From: Anaspis maculata
Taxonomy: Eukaryota > Arthropoda > Insecta > Coleoptera > Scraptiidae
Reading direction: 5' to 3'
Assembly (NCBI GenBank): GCA_949128115.1
Contig: OX421963.1
Location: forward strand, 76,441,635 to 76,505,634
DNA length: 64,000 bases
Below are positions 35,085 to 44,539 of this stretch, in pieces. How positions within the stretch are numbered: the first letter of the stretch is position 1; each line of letters begins with the position of its first letter. The notes under the pieces were generated by a model. That model worked only from the letters and a program-made list of their open reading frames with translations, had not been told where the DNA came from and did not search any database. A program made the translations under genes and the position numbers.

Positions 35085-35280
35085 CAGGACCGGGCCCAGC
35101 AGGCATGCAGTGCGTGACGGCACGCAGGCGGCAACTCGAAGGAGCGGCAATATAATAATAAAGTTGAACTTCAAAGGATTCTTTTAATTCCCGCATTTGG
35201 GGGGGGGTCTCCACTGCTGGTGAGGGGGGCGGCAATTTTTCGGTGGCACGCACGCGGCAAACAGGCCAGGCCCGGCCCTG
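35085..35280. mobile_element. hAT-type MITE with perfect 8-bp target-site duplication
   Basis: The element begins CAGGACCGGGCC and ends GGCCCGGCCCTG, with subterminal GCAxGCGGCAA repeats on both sides. It is flanked by GATTCAAT directly before (35077-35084) and directly after (35281-35288). An 8-bp duplication plus CAGGG-like ends is the established signature of hAT transposons. At 196 bp it is non-autonomous. It is far more GC-rich than its surroundings. The 115-codon frame at 34840-35187 runs into it and is not a gene. Confidence 0.9.
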
Positions 35281-35288
35281 GATTCAAT

Positions 35289-35915
35289 TAGATCCAATAT
35301 TTATGTTAGTGCGTTTGAGGTTATGTTAGGGTTAGGCCCGGCTTCTAGACACTGACAAAGAGAAAAGTGACTCGGAAAGGGATTGGATATGGCTTGCCCA
35401 TGTGGAGGCCTTTTCCCTGTTTCCACCGTGAGTCGCCCCCAATGCTTAGAAAGATATTCTAGCGGTCGCGAGTGCCTATAACCGGAAATGTTAGAACCAA
35501 TTTCACCCTTCCAAAAACATTCGAACCAATGGTGTGCGCGAAACAATTACGCAAGTCGATGTACAAAACTTTATTGTGAAGAACTTTTTGAGCACGCCCT
35601 GTATACGCGCCAGTTCGCTGTTGTTCAGCAATACGTGAGAGAATGCCGCGGTCAGGACAAACAAAACACAGATAATTCACTATACAGGGTGTTCGCCGAA
35701 AAGCTGATGCGGAGAGAATGATCGCCGTCTACACTATACCTGTTCGAGCCCTGATAACAATTCATTTTACAAAGTCCCTATCTGAACGGTTGCGTTGTTA
35801 GGTACCGGATCAATGTCATCAGTTTCAAATGAAGGAGCTTGTGTTGTGGTGGTCACCGCGTTCGATTACCACTCCAAGACGCTCGGATTTTCGACCTCAA
35901 AACAAGCTCCTTGAT
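35289..35915. other. Mixed sequence with two ACAGGG-type ends, no gene seen
   Basis: CGCCCTGTATACGCGCC at 35596 and TATACAGGGTGTTCGCC at 35683 face outward from a 90-bp interval, and their inner flanks are not mirrored. They look like abutting ends of two truncated ACAGGG-class elements. Frames here have no recognisable motif. Confidence 0.35.
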
Positions 35916-36473
35916 TCAGTTGGAGTGCAATTGAGTCAGCCTGCGCCTTCTTGGATTCTCTTTTCTTTTGGCTCGGTAAAGGCATTGAGTACAATCAAAC
36001 CATGTGATTTCTTCTGGTAAAGCATGAATGAGCATGTATCTTTTCATGTGTTCTTCATCTTTAGTTCGGAAAGCACACTTGTTAAAAGTGATTTCTTCAT
36101 TCGAGACGTGAGTAATCATGTGTCTTTTCAAATTGTCATCTCTTTTGACTCGGTAAAAGCATTGAGCACCATCGAACCATTTTATGTCCTCAACTAGAAA
36201 GCGATTTTGTTCGTGTCTTGTCAATGATGCTTTGCGTTTTGCTGCCTCACATTTATTAGGATCTACAAACATGGTACAGCTGATGTTATCTGCTTCTAGA
36301 TATAGAGCCTCTGGTACAATATGGCATAAATCGCGATGTTTGACGCAGATGTACAGTTCTGGCTCTGCAGTGGCGTGGAATAGTTCGGCTGCGTCAACAT
36401 TCGGTGATTTCTTTGGATATGATGATCTAATTGAAAAAACCAAACTGCTCTGTACGAGCATAGTGGTCAGCAA
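35916..36473 (-). pseudogene. Decayed C2H2 zinc-finger protein frame (185 codons)
   Basis: Minus-strand ATG frame with at least three C2H2-like units. Unit 1 (residues 99-122): WFDGAQCFYRVK then LKRHMITH; its first Cys has become Gly102. Unit 2 (129-150): TFNKCAFRTK then MKRYMLIH; it keeps one Cys and has Tyr for the first His. Unit 3 (158-183): WFDCTQCLYRAKR, with Arg in place of the first His. The linkers SNEEITF and LPEEITWF repeat, which shows internal duplication. Residues 65-87 (SCTMF...C...LTRHE) may be an older unit. Such proteins normally bind DNA in the nucleus through Zn-coordinated fingers. With key ligands lost in every unit, I read this as a pseudogene or relaxed copy of a lineage-expanded family. 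The open frame argues that decay is recent. Confidence 0.5.
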
Positions 36474-37670
36474 TAGGTAACGGTCGCTCTAGATAGTTGT
36501 CCTCTAAAATATCACCCTAAACTAATCATCACCCTAAACTAACCCGTGTGAGAACTTAACGACGGCTGGTTGAAATTTGTGAAAACCAGACGTCGGATTT
36601 TGGTGGGGTATTTTAAAAAAAAAATTCGCAAACGAACCGCAATACAAGTTGACGATGGGAAATTTCCAAAATTCCTGCCGAATTTGAGGGGATTTTTCGA
36701 AAATTCATAATTCATTCCAATTTTTTCCAAGGAATCGTCATTTTAAATAATTAGTCCGAGATTTCTTGACACATTTTGCGGCGAAAACTCGACTTTTCGG
36801 GCAGAATTCCGAGAAATTTGGTGTCAAATGCGGACCGGGGGCTTTCGGGGACCCACTGTCATCCGGTGCGGGCCATGCGGTGGCGTTTTCCTTGAAATTT
36901 CGCCGTATAATTGATCGAACTCGACCACGGCACGGGGAAAGTGACAGGAACGTCAATAATTGACGCTCTGGGTTTTGGGAAACTCAACACTTTGGGGCAT
37001 TTGAACAGTGTTTTTGGAAAAAACGTACCGTGTCAGCGTGCGAGATTAAACCGTGGTCTGGAGAGGGCTTTTGGGCATCTATCGGACACCAAAAATCAAA
37101 GAATTCTTCTAATCCGACGACACTTTGATGAAATTCGCCGGCCGGCTCCGGTGTAGACGGGGAGAATTCACCGATACAGGCGACTTGGGTGAACCAAAAG
37201 GCGATTGGGGAAGCTACTCACAGTTTTCACACTGGGGGCCGATTTTTTAAGGCTCCACATTTCGAGGAAGGGGCTTCTCTCGTTGTCCGTAACACTTTCC
37301 GTGGCGAGTTGCACAATTATCTTGCCGTGACTTGTTTTGTAGAAAATACGTGTTGATTCCAGGGAACTTTGTGGCTGCACTTCCAAAAAGGATCCATGTT
37401 TTGATTGGCATGCTTATTTCGGACCTTTTATAGTCTAATTTTCCAAAATTTGACTCATAATATTCGGCTTCACTGCTGGCGCTGCACTTGTGAAGTTGGC
37501 AAATATCAGTTGTCACTGATGTGACAGCACTCATAATATGCTATTTTCCGCGAGCGCTTAAGCAAGCACATTTTCGCGGGTGCTCTTGGTTCTTGATTAC
37601 GTTGCAATTTGCAATGATGTTGACAGTTATGGACATTTTCGCGAGTAAATCTAATGACGAATGCGGAAAT
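36474..37670. other. GC-variable sequence, no gene seen
   Basis: A short direct repeat ATCACCCTAAACTAA occurs twice at 36509-36541. From 36750 to 37200 the sequence is more GC-rich than its surroundings, but frames there overlap on both strands and contain no motif. It could include a CpG-containing promoter or an unrecognised element. Confidence 0.35.
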
Positions 37671-38890
37671 CGCGCCATGTTGCTCCGAATATTGAACTTT
37701 CGTATTTTTCAACAGATTATATAGAGATTTTGACTAAAGACCCGGTCATGATGGACAATCGAAATTTATTTGCCGTTTGTGATTGTTGATTTCTCAGTGG
37801 ATGTCTTCCACTTTGAGGTCACTTTTTTGTTTGTAAATAAATTGGTCTTGACATTACAATTACTTAATGTTATAACGGTGCCCATTTCCGTGACTCGCCC
37901 AAGTGACATTATTGACAGTCTCTTCTCGTAGTTACATGACATTTCTATCATCATTACCGCAAGATCCGATTGGTATTTTGAACACATGCCAACATGAAAT
38001 AGACAGTCTAAATGCATCTGCCAAATCTAGATTCTTGACGTTCCAAGAGGACGCCATATTGAACTCTTGCATTTTTCACCTGATCTGACTAAGATTTTAA
38101 ACCTATACTCACTTGAGGTTGACAATGGAAATGCATCTGTCAAATATTGATCTCTCACGTTCCAGAGACCGCCATATTAAACTTTTGCATTTTTCAACCG
38201 ATCTGATTGAGATTTTGAACCTACACCCACTTGAGGTTGGCGATCAAAATGCATCTGTCAAATTTTGATTCTTGACGTTTCAAGAGGTTGACGTTTCAAG
38301 AGGGCGCCATATTGAACTTTCGCATTTTTCAATCGATCTGATTGAGCTTTCACACCTACAGCCACTTGAGGTTGGCGATCAAAATGCATCTGACAAATTT
38401 TGATTTTTGACGTTTTAGAGGCCGCCATATTGAACTTTTGCATTTTTCAACCGATCTGATTGAGATCTTGAACCTACACTTACTTGAGGTTGGCGATCAG
38501 AATGCATCTGTTGAATTTTGATTCTTGACGTTACAAGAGGGCGCCATATTGAACTTTTGTATTTTTCAACTTATCCGATTGACATTTCAAGCCTTTACCT
38601 ACTTGAAGTAGACAATTGAGATGCATCTGTCAAATCTGCCATTTTGACATTCTCAAAGCTGCCACTTCTGTTTTTTTCAACAGATAATATTGAGATTTTG
38701 AAAAAATACTTAGTCAAGATGAATAATCGAAAAGCATTTGTCAAATTCGACATTTTCGCTGTTTGAAACCGCTGTGTATTGAACTCTTGCTTTTTTTAAC
38801 CGAATTCATTGAGTTTTCAAACCTAGACATGGTTCAGATGAACAATTAGAACGTAACTGTCAAATTTGGAATTCTGCATATATTTTTATT
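37671..38890. repeat. Satellite-like tandem array, unit about 118 bp
   Basis: The anchor GCCATATTGAAC occurs at 38053, 38172, 38306, 38424 and 38543, with weaker forms at 38661 and 38771. Spacings are 119, 134, 118, 119, 118 and 110; the 134 contains a local 16-bp duplication of TTGACGTTTCAAGAGG. Each unit also carries GCATTTTTCAACCGATCTGA, CACTTGAGGTTGGCGATCA and AATGCATCTGTCAAATTTTG. Degenerate units extend back to about 37671, interrupted by unrelated sequence at 37760-37940. The array is related, in reverse orientation, to the 41.4-42.3 kb array. No coding. Confidence 0.8.
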
Positions 38891-39171
38891 TCATCTCAAT
38901 TTCTCCTACAAATCATTAGAAAGGCTCCTGAATAATACAAATACACGGTTCTGCTTTTCCTTCCACTACACGGTGTCTTCCACGACAGTACCTTCTTCAC
39001 GGTTCAGGTTTCCATAACACATATCGTCGCTTTCATTCTCAAAGCTTCATCATGTTTCCAGTATTTTAAGTAGTTACCTTGAACAAAAGTAGGAATACAT
39101 ATCAATAAACAAAATAATGGCGTACCGATATTTCCCGACAACTTTTCACTGACCAGACACCACCCACTGAC

Positions 39172-39603
39172 ATGCGTTTCGTTCACAATAGAACCCTACA
39201 AGTCGAGACAGAAATTTCAAAACACGCGAAAAACAAACATCTTTTCGAATTCATGTTACTCTTACACAATCAGTTTCTCACGCCTCTTGGAAAACTTCAT
39301 CTGACCAAAACACTATCGACGGACATGCATGAAATTACTAAACTCGCCAAGGAAAAGCCTGACATCTGCATGCCTAAAACAACGGAAAATCAACATCATG
39401 TATACAATTCCTTCTCCACTTGTCCGGTGTCAGTGGAACAAATTTCCTGGCTACTTTTCAACCAATGCTGTCACCCAGGCGACGGCTGGCCGGCGCCGGT
39501 GACAGCTAGTTCAAGAAATATATTCCACGAACGTTACAAGCAAAGTAGGTTCTCAAATTTATTTCACAGTCTTCGCACTTCTGATTACTTTGAAATCACC
39601 TGA
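39172..39603 (+). CDS. Unassigned 143-codon open frame, coding status uncertain
   Basis: ATG-to-stop frame with balanced composition: hydrophilic N-terminus, FMLLLHNQFLTPLGKLHL, a KLAKEKPDICMPK segment, and near the C-terminus CCHPGDGWPAPVTASSRN. I recognise no domain. It lies between a tandem array and the TTAGGGGAGAG element and does not overlap either. The local base composition is less AT-biased than its flanks, a mild argument for coding. The GGCTGGCCGGCGCCGG stretch inside could instead be a fragment of a GC-rich MITE. Confidence 0.25.
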   Translation: MRFVHNRTLQVETEISKHAKNKHLFEFMLLLHNQFLTPLGKLHLTKTLSTDMHEITKLAKEKPDICMPKTTENQHHVYNSFSTCPVSVEQISWLLFNQCCHPGDGWPAPVTASSRNIFHERYKQSRFSNLFHSLRTSDYFEIT

Positions 39604-39641
39604 AACTCTACTGAGAATTTCACGGCTTTCCAGGGCGCCAG

Positions 39642-40591
39642 TTAGGGGAGAGCAGGTGAATATCGACCACTTAAGGCAAAAAATTCAAAACCAGTCGCAT
39701 TGTGCACTGTCAAGGCTGTACGTTTTGTACCATATTCCCCAACCATTCAACTACCCAAAACTTTGAATAGTCACTCACTAAGTAGAAACATTTTCGTGAA
39801 AAAAATTCGAAAGCAAAGTGAAAATTTTAGCGGGTAGTATCGACCAGTGGGGTAGAATCGACCACCAGGTCGGATAATATCGATCGCACGTTTTCTTAGC
39901 CATTTTGTAGTCTGCATGCTTAGCAAAAGCGCAAAAATATAAGTCGAAACATCTCTTTTCGAAAAAAATCTAGTTTTTGATTTTGATTTTGCCCCCTTTT
40001 TCCTAACATTTACCAAGGACGATTCTAATGATAGGGACCTATAAGATTAACAGATAAAATTGAAAATAATTCTTAGGTTAGTACTCTGAGGAACCTCATC
40101 AAGTCATTTTCGCACCACACGAGGCGCGATTCGCTTTTCGCCGATATTTTCCGCGAGGCATCTGAAATGATGTATAAAACTCCATTTGTACAATATCGAC
40201 CAACCTGGTCGATATTGGCCGACAACAAAAGCAAAAAACAATTCTTTGACGATGAAGAACTAGGTTAGATTATGCAACTAGGCCTACTACACAAAGTTAC
40301 TATCAATGATCCTTGGTACATTACACCAGGAGACCTAAGTCGAACTACAATGAAAAGTCTGCAATACGTTATCATAAACACTCCTGAACTTGAATCATAT
40401 CGGCTGGAAACAATAATTCGTTTCTGTCAGTCAAGCGCTTCAAATAAATGGCTGATCGACAGCTGTGCTGGAGTTCACTTGCAAAATGCTAGATGGCACC
40501 CTGTGTCATGATTCCAAAAAACTTACAGGGTGGGCCACAGTGGTGCGGTCGATATTAGACTGCCGGTCGATATTCGCCTCTCTTCCCCTAA
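39642..40591. mobile_element. Non-autonomous element with TTAGGGGAGAG ends and repeated TATCGACC motifs
   Basis: The left end TTAGGGGAGAGCAGGTGAAT then ATCGACCAC is mirrored by GGTCGATATTCGCC then TCTCTTCCCCTAA. The octamer TATCGACC or its complement recurs inside at about 39659, 39838, 39856 (variant), 40193, 40205, 40547 and 40566, mostly toward the two ends, in both orientations. The interior is otherwise unique. The 79-codon frame at 40272-40511 has no motif. The 3-bp flanks TTA and TAA do not settle the target duplication. I cannot assign a superfamily. Confidence 0.7.
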
Positions 40592-40808
40592 GTATACTTT
40601 GGTTTCAGTAACTATTCTTCGATAACTATATTGTATGATGCTGAATAAGAAGAGGATGAGTAATGATCGCTACTAAAACAGCTGGATGAGGTGCCAGTGC
40701 CAATGTAAGCAGATACCTATAGAGTGTTGTTTTATCTCAGTTTTTGTGTGAAACAAGACAACTGATAGGTTCGAGGATAGCGAGGGGGCAATCACTCCCA
40801 AATTACGT

Positions 40809-41085
40809 GTCCCACTGTGCAATATTGCACAAACATTGCACACCATTGCACAAACATTGCACACATTGCACACCATTGCACAAACATTGCACAGCATTGC
40901 ACAAGCATTGCACAGTATTGCACAAGCATTGCACAGCATTACACAAGCATTGCACAGCATTGCACAAGCATTGCACAAGCATTACACACCATTGCACAAG
41001 CATTGCACAAGCATTGCACAAGCATTGCACAGGCATTGCACAGCATTGCACACCATTGCACAAACATTGCACAGTATTACATAAG
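40809..41085 (+). repeat. 11-bp minisatellite (CATTGCACAAG)n, left array
   Basis: About 25 units of CATTGCACA plus AG, AA, CC or similar, with some 8-9-bp short units. Because 11 is not a multiple of 3 and the unit lacks stops, several frames on both strands stay open through it (HCTSIAQALHK-type peptides). These are artefacts and not proteins. Confidence 0.9.
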
Positions 41086-41204
41086 CGTTCAAAATAGTTC
41101 GGAAAATTGTTAAAATATTCATATAGGTCATACTTTCCTATGTGGGGATGTACTGAATATTGTTACATAGGAAATAGGCAAAATATATAAATAAATGAAT
41201 GATA

Positions 41205-41385
41205 TAGCGGTGGTGGCCGAGTGGTACAGGTGATGGCAAGCCAAACCATTCGCGCTGCCCTGTGTGGGTTCGAATCCTACTTCATCCATGGATATTTTGT
41301 GCTGTCCCCGAGGTTGCATGGTAGAGCAGCTTATAGCTGAATGTCGCCTCGTAAAATAAGACAATTAAATAAATAAATATATGAA
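41205..41385 (+). mobile_element. tRNA-derived SINE (plus strand)
   Basis: The tRNA-like head has an A box TGGCCGAGTGG at 41214-41224 and a B box GGTTCGAATCC at 41277-41287, the split promoter used by RNA polymerase III. The head resembles a Ser/Leu-type tRNA with a long variable region but lacks proper stems, so it is not a functional tRNA. Downstream is a conserved body segment TTTTGTGCTGTCC (41301 on), shared with the SINE at 59.1 kb, then AATTAAATAAATAAATAT as the 3' tail. Confidence 0.8.
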
Positions 41386-41399
41386 TTTTTCATGGGAAT

Positions 41400-42300
41400 T
41401 GGATCATATTTGAAAAAATTCAATATGGCGCGGCGGATGGAAATGGCGGCAGAATGTGATAATTTCATATGGCCTATCACGACAAAAGGCAGCAAAGCCT
41501 TCCCAGTAGCGTTTTTTTTAAACGCTGAAAATTGATGATGTCAACTTGCCTATCGCTGCCCCACGTTACAGTATCAACTAGTGCCTCTTTCTCCCTTACC
41601 TACCTACCTACTTCGCTTTCAATATGGCGGATCAATATGGTGGCCTACCGTAAAATTCACGTTGGAAGTTAAATTTAGGTATGAGAGCTACACGTAGTCA
41701 AATTTCATCAGATTCGGATAACTTTCAAAGATGATCAATATGGTGGACCAAAATGGCGGCGAGATGTAAAATGACGCAATATACCTACGACACTTGCCGT
41801 ATCCATGTCAGTAGATACGGATAACCAAAAAAACTAGATCAGTACAGCCGAGGATGAAGTCTTTCGCCGAATAGTAGTTCCACTTGAGAAGAAATTCAAT
41901 ATGGCGGACCAATATGGCGGCATATCGACGAACCGACCCTGAGATTAATAATCAGTATGAGAACTTCATACTTTATTTAATAAACGCCAAGTTTAATCAA
42001 AAGCTGATCGTATTCAAAAAACTTCAAAATAGCGTATACAAGTGGCGACAAAATGTGGAAATGTCATAATGGTGTATCACGGCAGAAGGCAGCAAAGCAT
42101 TCAAAATAGCGAATTTAATTCTAACTTTAAAACATTTCCAATATGGACGAAATAAGATGGCGACGGAGCATCAATCGCCAAAAAATGGATGTATCTTGAT
42201 GTGGTTCACATTTTCTGCAAATTTGATCCAAATCGGATCATTCTAGAGAAAATTCAAAATGGCGGATCAAAGATGGCGGCAAAGTAACAAAAAACCAAAG
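41400..42300 (+). repeat. Degenerate ATGGCGG tandem array, unit about 115 bp
   Basis: The anchor TCAAxATGGCGGA...ATGGCGGC recurs near 41421, 41620, 41735, 41896, 42025, 42139 and 42255. Intervals are near 115 bp, or larger with indels. Other shared phrases are CAAATTTxATCxxAATCGGAT ahead of the anchor and ACGxCAxAAGGCAGCAAAGC at 41487 and 42077. The reverse complement of the 38-kb unit has the same layout (AATCAGATCGG, then AAAAGTTCAATATGGCGCC). Confidence 0.65.
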
Positions 42301-42687
42301 TCAACTTGACATCCTGGACATTATGTACTATTGATCAGCGTTCACATCATATCGACATCTCCTTTTCCAAAATAGTTATCTCGGGTATGGACTGACGAAT
42401 GACGGACAAATTGAAACTGAACGCGCCATTCTCCCATTTTTTAGGTAACTGCGCTGAGAATGGAGCAAAATTTTCAAGTGAAGCGGGATTTCCACCCCGA
42501 TTTCACTCACTATTATTTCCCAAAATTCAATTCCTTTCACGGTTGTGTTGTCAGAACTTCAACAGCTGATGTGCTGACTTCCGTGTTGGAACGCTTTGAG
42601 CTTTCCCTGACCAATACTGGAAGCGAAGACTGAAGGCTTACTCCGGCTTCTTATCTTGTCTTAAGTACCTCTTACTCAGGAAGACAG

Positions 42688-42703
42688 GGCGGGGGGGGGG
42701 GGG
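42688..42703. repeat. Poly-G tract
   Basis: About 15 uninterrupted G within AGGGCGGGG context. Confidence 0.85.
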
Positions 42704-42840
42704 AAGACTTGCAAAATGAGCAAAACAGAATGCTGAGCAAAACACAGATAGGAATCTGAGCTCGTGTCTGAATTTTGGAGCCTTGGTCTCTAGGTGCTGG
42801 GGATCCTCGTGGGGATCGCATACGACACACCACGATACAT

Positions 42841-43054
42841 ATATCCCATACACCTTCTATTTTTAGTAGAATGACTTTTTGGAGCAGAAATAAAGTGACA
42901 AGCTGGGGCGCTGGGAGAATACGGCCGATTGCCGCTGATAGTTTCGCTCCAAAACTTTGCAGGTGCCACCAGCCGTAGCTGTAGCCCCCAGCTTGTCACT
43001 TTATTTTTGCTCCAAAGGGTTATTCTACTGAAAATAAGAAGTGTATGGGATATA
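42841..43054. mobile_element. Palindromic MITE, copy 1 (ATATCCCATACAC ends)
   Basis: The left ATATCCCATACACCTTCTAT, then AGTAGAATGAC, TTTTGGAGCA and AATAAAGTGACAAGCTGGGG, is mirrored on the right. The 30-bp centre (GCCGATTGCCGCTGATAGTT) is unique. A second copy at 57.89-58.09 kb has the same ends and centre. Confidence 0.85.
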
Positions 43055-43140
43055 CACACAGCCTGCTCGAATTATTGGGGGCGAGGTGAGGCTCGGGCTT
43101 ATTAGTTTCCTTCCCAGCAAACAACGACGCATGCGTGATA

Positions 43141-43318
43141 CGACACTCATTGTACAAGCATTGCACACATTGCACACCCATTGCAGAAACATTGCACAAA
43201 CATTGCACACATTGCACAGGCATTGCAAACGCATTGCACACATTGCACAAACATTGCACAAGCATTGCACACCATTGCACAAGCATTGCACACACGCTTG
43301 TCCCACATATTGCACAAG
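43141..43318 (+). repeat. 11-bp minisatellite (CATTGCACAAA/C)n, right array
   Basis: About 15 units of the same repeat as at 40.81-41.09 kb and in the same orientation, with CC, AG and AAACG variants. It ends CTTGTCCCACATATTGCACA, similar to the start of the left array (GTGTCCCACTGTGCAATATT). Confidence 0.85.
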
Positions 43319-43337
43319 TGATTGCCCCCGAGGATAG

Positions 43338-44410
43338 GTTCATGCAGATTTCAGAAGGATGTGAAGTTGAAACGACAATAAATCGAACGTCAGTGAATGT
43401 TGATACAGTGAATATGACTAGTCAAGTTAGAGATTGGTGAAGATACTTACTATTTGTTATTCAGCCTGGGCTGCCAACTATGATGTCGTTTTGTCTATAT
43501 GTGGGTAAGCCAATTTGGGCACCTCGCTTCCTCTACTTTGTTAAGGCTGCCGAAGATTTTGGATAGTTCAATTCCGTAACTTTCAAATTGAGAAACCTTT
43601 CCAAAATTTCAACAGCTCCATCCTCGTAAAATCTGGAGAGTTGCATATGCGCAAAACGTCAAAAAAGTGTCGGAAAACATCTCAAAATGTGGCGTCGCGT
43701 ACAGCTGTTGTAGTGACCACAAGTGGACGGCTGAGTGGAAAATTCAACCAGGAAGTGGAATAAACTTGGCGATTTGATAAGAAAAACGGCCTATAGGTGC
43801 GAGGAGGAGAAATTTACGAGTCGCGTTGATCTCTCGCACATTAAGATAATAATTTTGTCACTAAATCTTCGCCTCATAGTGCCTACAGAAGAGACCATGG
43901 AGGAAGAAAACAGGACTTGCGTTGGCGATCGTTCGCGCCGCAGAGCGTGTGCGATAAATCACGACGTATAGGTAAGCGCTGTCGGATTTAATTAAATCGA
44001 CGATTATGATAATAAACAATTTCGGTTGTCAATGCCGTAAGTACTATTATACGAGTATGGGTATTACTTACCTCGTCCTGCTTGCCGCATCATCGGAGGA
44101 AATACCGGCCGTGTAGCTCTAACTTACCAAATAAGACGAGCATTATGCGCCTCGGTAATTTAATAAGGCGTAAGTAATCGCGATGAGACGGAGAGAGGAG
44201 ATGTGAAACCAGAGAGATGCACGGACGCCTACACGAACACGATCTCGTTGAAAAAGTCCAAAGGATTCTAAAAAAAATATGCTCGTGTCTACCTCAGTAA
44301 CGAATGCACTGAAATCGGTTTGGATCAAAATTGAGGGAACAGAAATGTCACTTTTTTAAGAAATAAGTGCTTTTTTGACGTAAAATTGACAGACAAGAGG
44401 TATAATAGCT
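43338..44410. other. Single-copy-looking sequence, no gene seen
   Basis: No repeat structure. The region around 43.6-44.2 kb is less AT-rich. Frame 43735-43971 (78 codons) ends with an EETMEEENRTCVGDRSRRRA segment and then stops near GTATAGGTAAGCG at 43972, a donor-like site. This is too little to call an exon. Confidence 0.35.
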
Positions 44411-44539
44411 TATTACACTACACAATTTTTTGTACAATTTCTTGAACAATCTGCCAAAATAGTGTCAAAAAACAATGAACTTGATTGTTGATTTGGCAAA
44501 TTGCTCAAGAAATTGTACAAGAAATTATGTAGTGTAATA
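44411..44539. mobile_element. Hairpin MITE (129 bp)
   Basis: TATTACACTACACAATTTTT, then TGTACAATTTCTTGAACAAT, is mirrored by ATTGCTCAAGAAATTGTACA and AGAAATTATGTAGTGTAATA. The spacer is about 40 bp. It would fold into a near-perfect hairpin. No target duplication is clear. Confidence 0.75.

Larger units (their letters stand above)
40781..43329. mobile_element. Candidate 2.5-kb element bounded by GGGGGCAATCACT inverted ends and minisatellites
   Basis: GGGGGCAATCACT (40784-40796) faces AGTGATTGCCCCC (43317-43329). GAGGATAG stands outside both ends (40773-40780 and 43330-43337), separated on the left by CGA. Just inside each end is an array of 11-bp CATTGCACAAG units, both in the same orientation. 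The interior holds a SINE, an ATGGCGG tandem array and a MITE, so it is heavily invaded. An 8-bp duplication would fit a hAT element, but no transposase is seen. An ancient rearrangement between two arrays is the main alternative. Confidence 0.4.

Noticed and set aside
34840..35187. 115-codon plus-strand frame
   Set aside because: The second half lies in the hAT-type MITE, and the first half overlaps a longer minus-strand frame. No motif.
40744..41113. Open frames of 82-117 codons on both strands with HCTSIAQALHK or AMLCNACV repeats
   Set aside because: They are readings of the 11-bp minisatellite, which lacks stop codons in several frames on both strands. No unique protein sequence is present.
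41214..41290. Functional tRNA gene
   Set aside because: The A and B boxes are good but acceptor and anticodon stems do not pair, and a SINE body and AT tail follow.
40809..43318. CRISPR-like array
   Set aside because: The units are 11 bp, contiguous and without unique spacers, and the context is eukaryotic.
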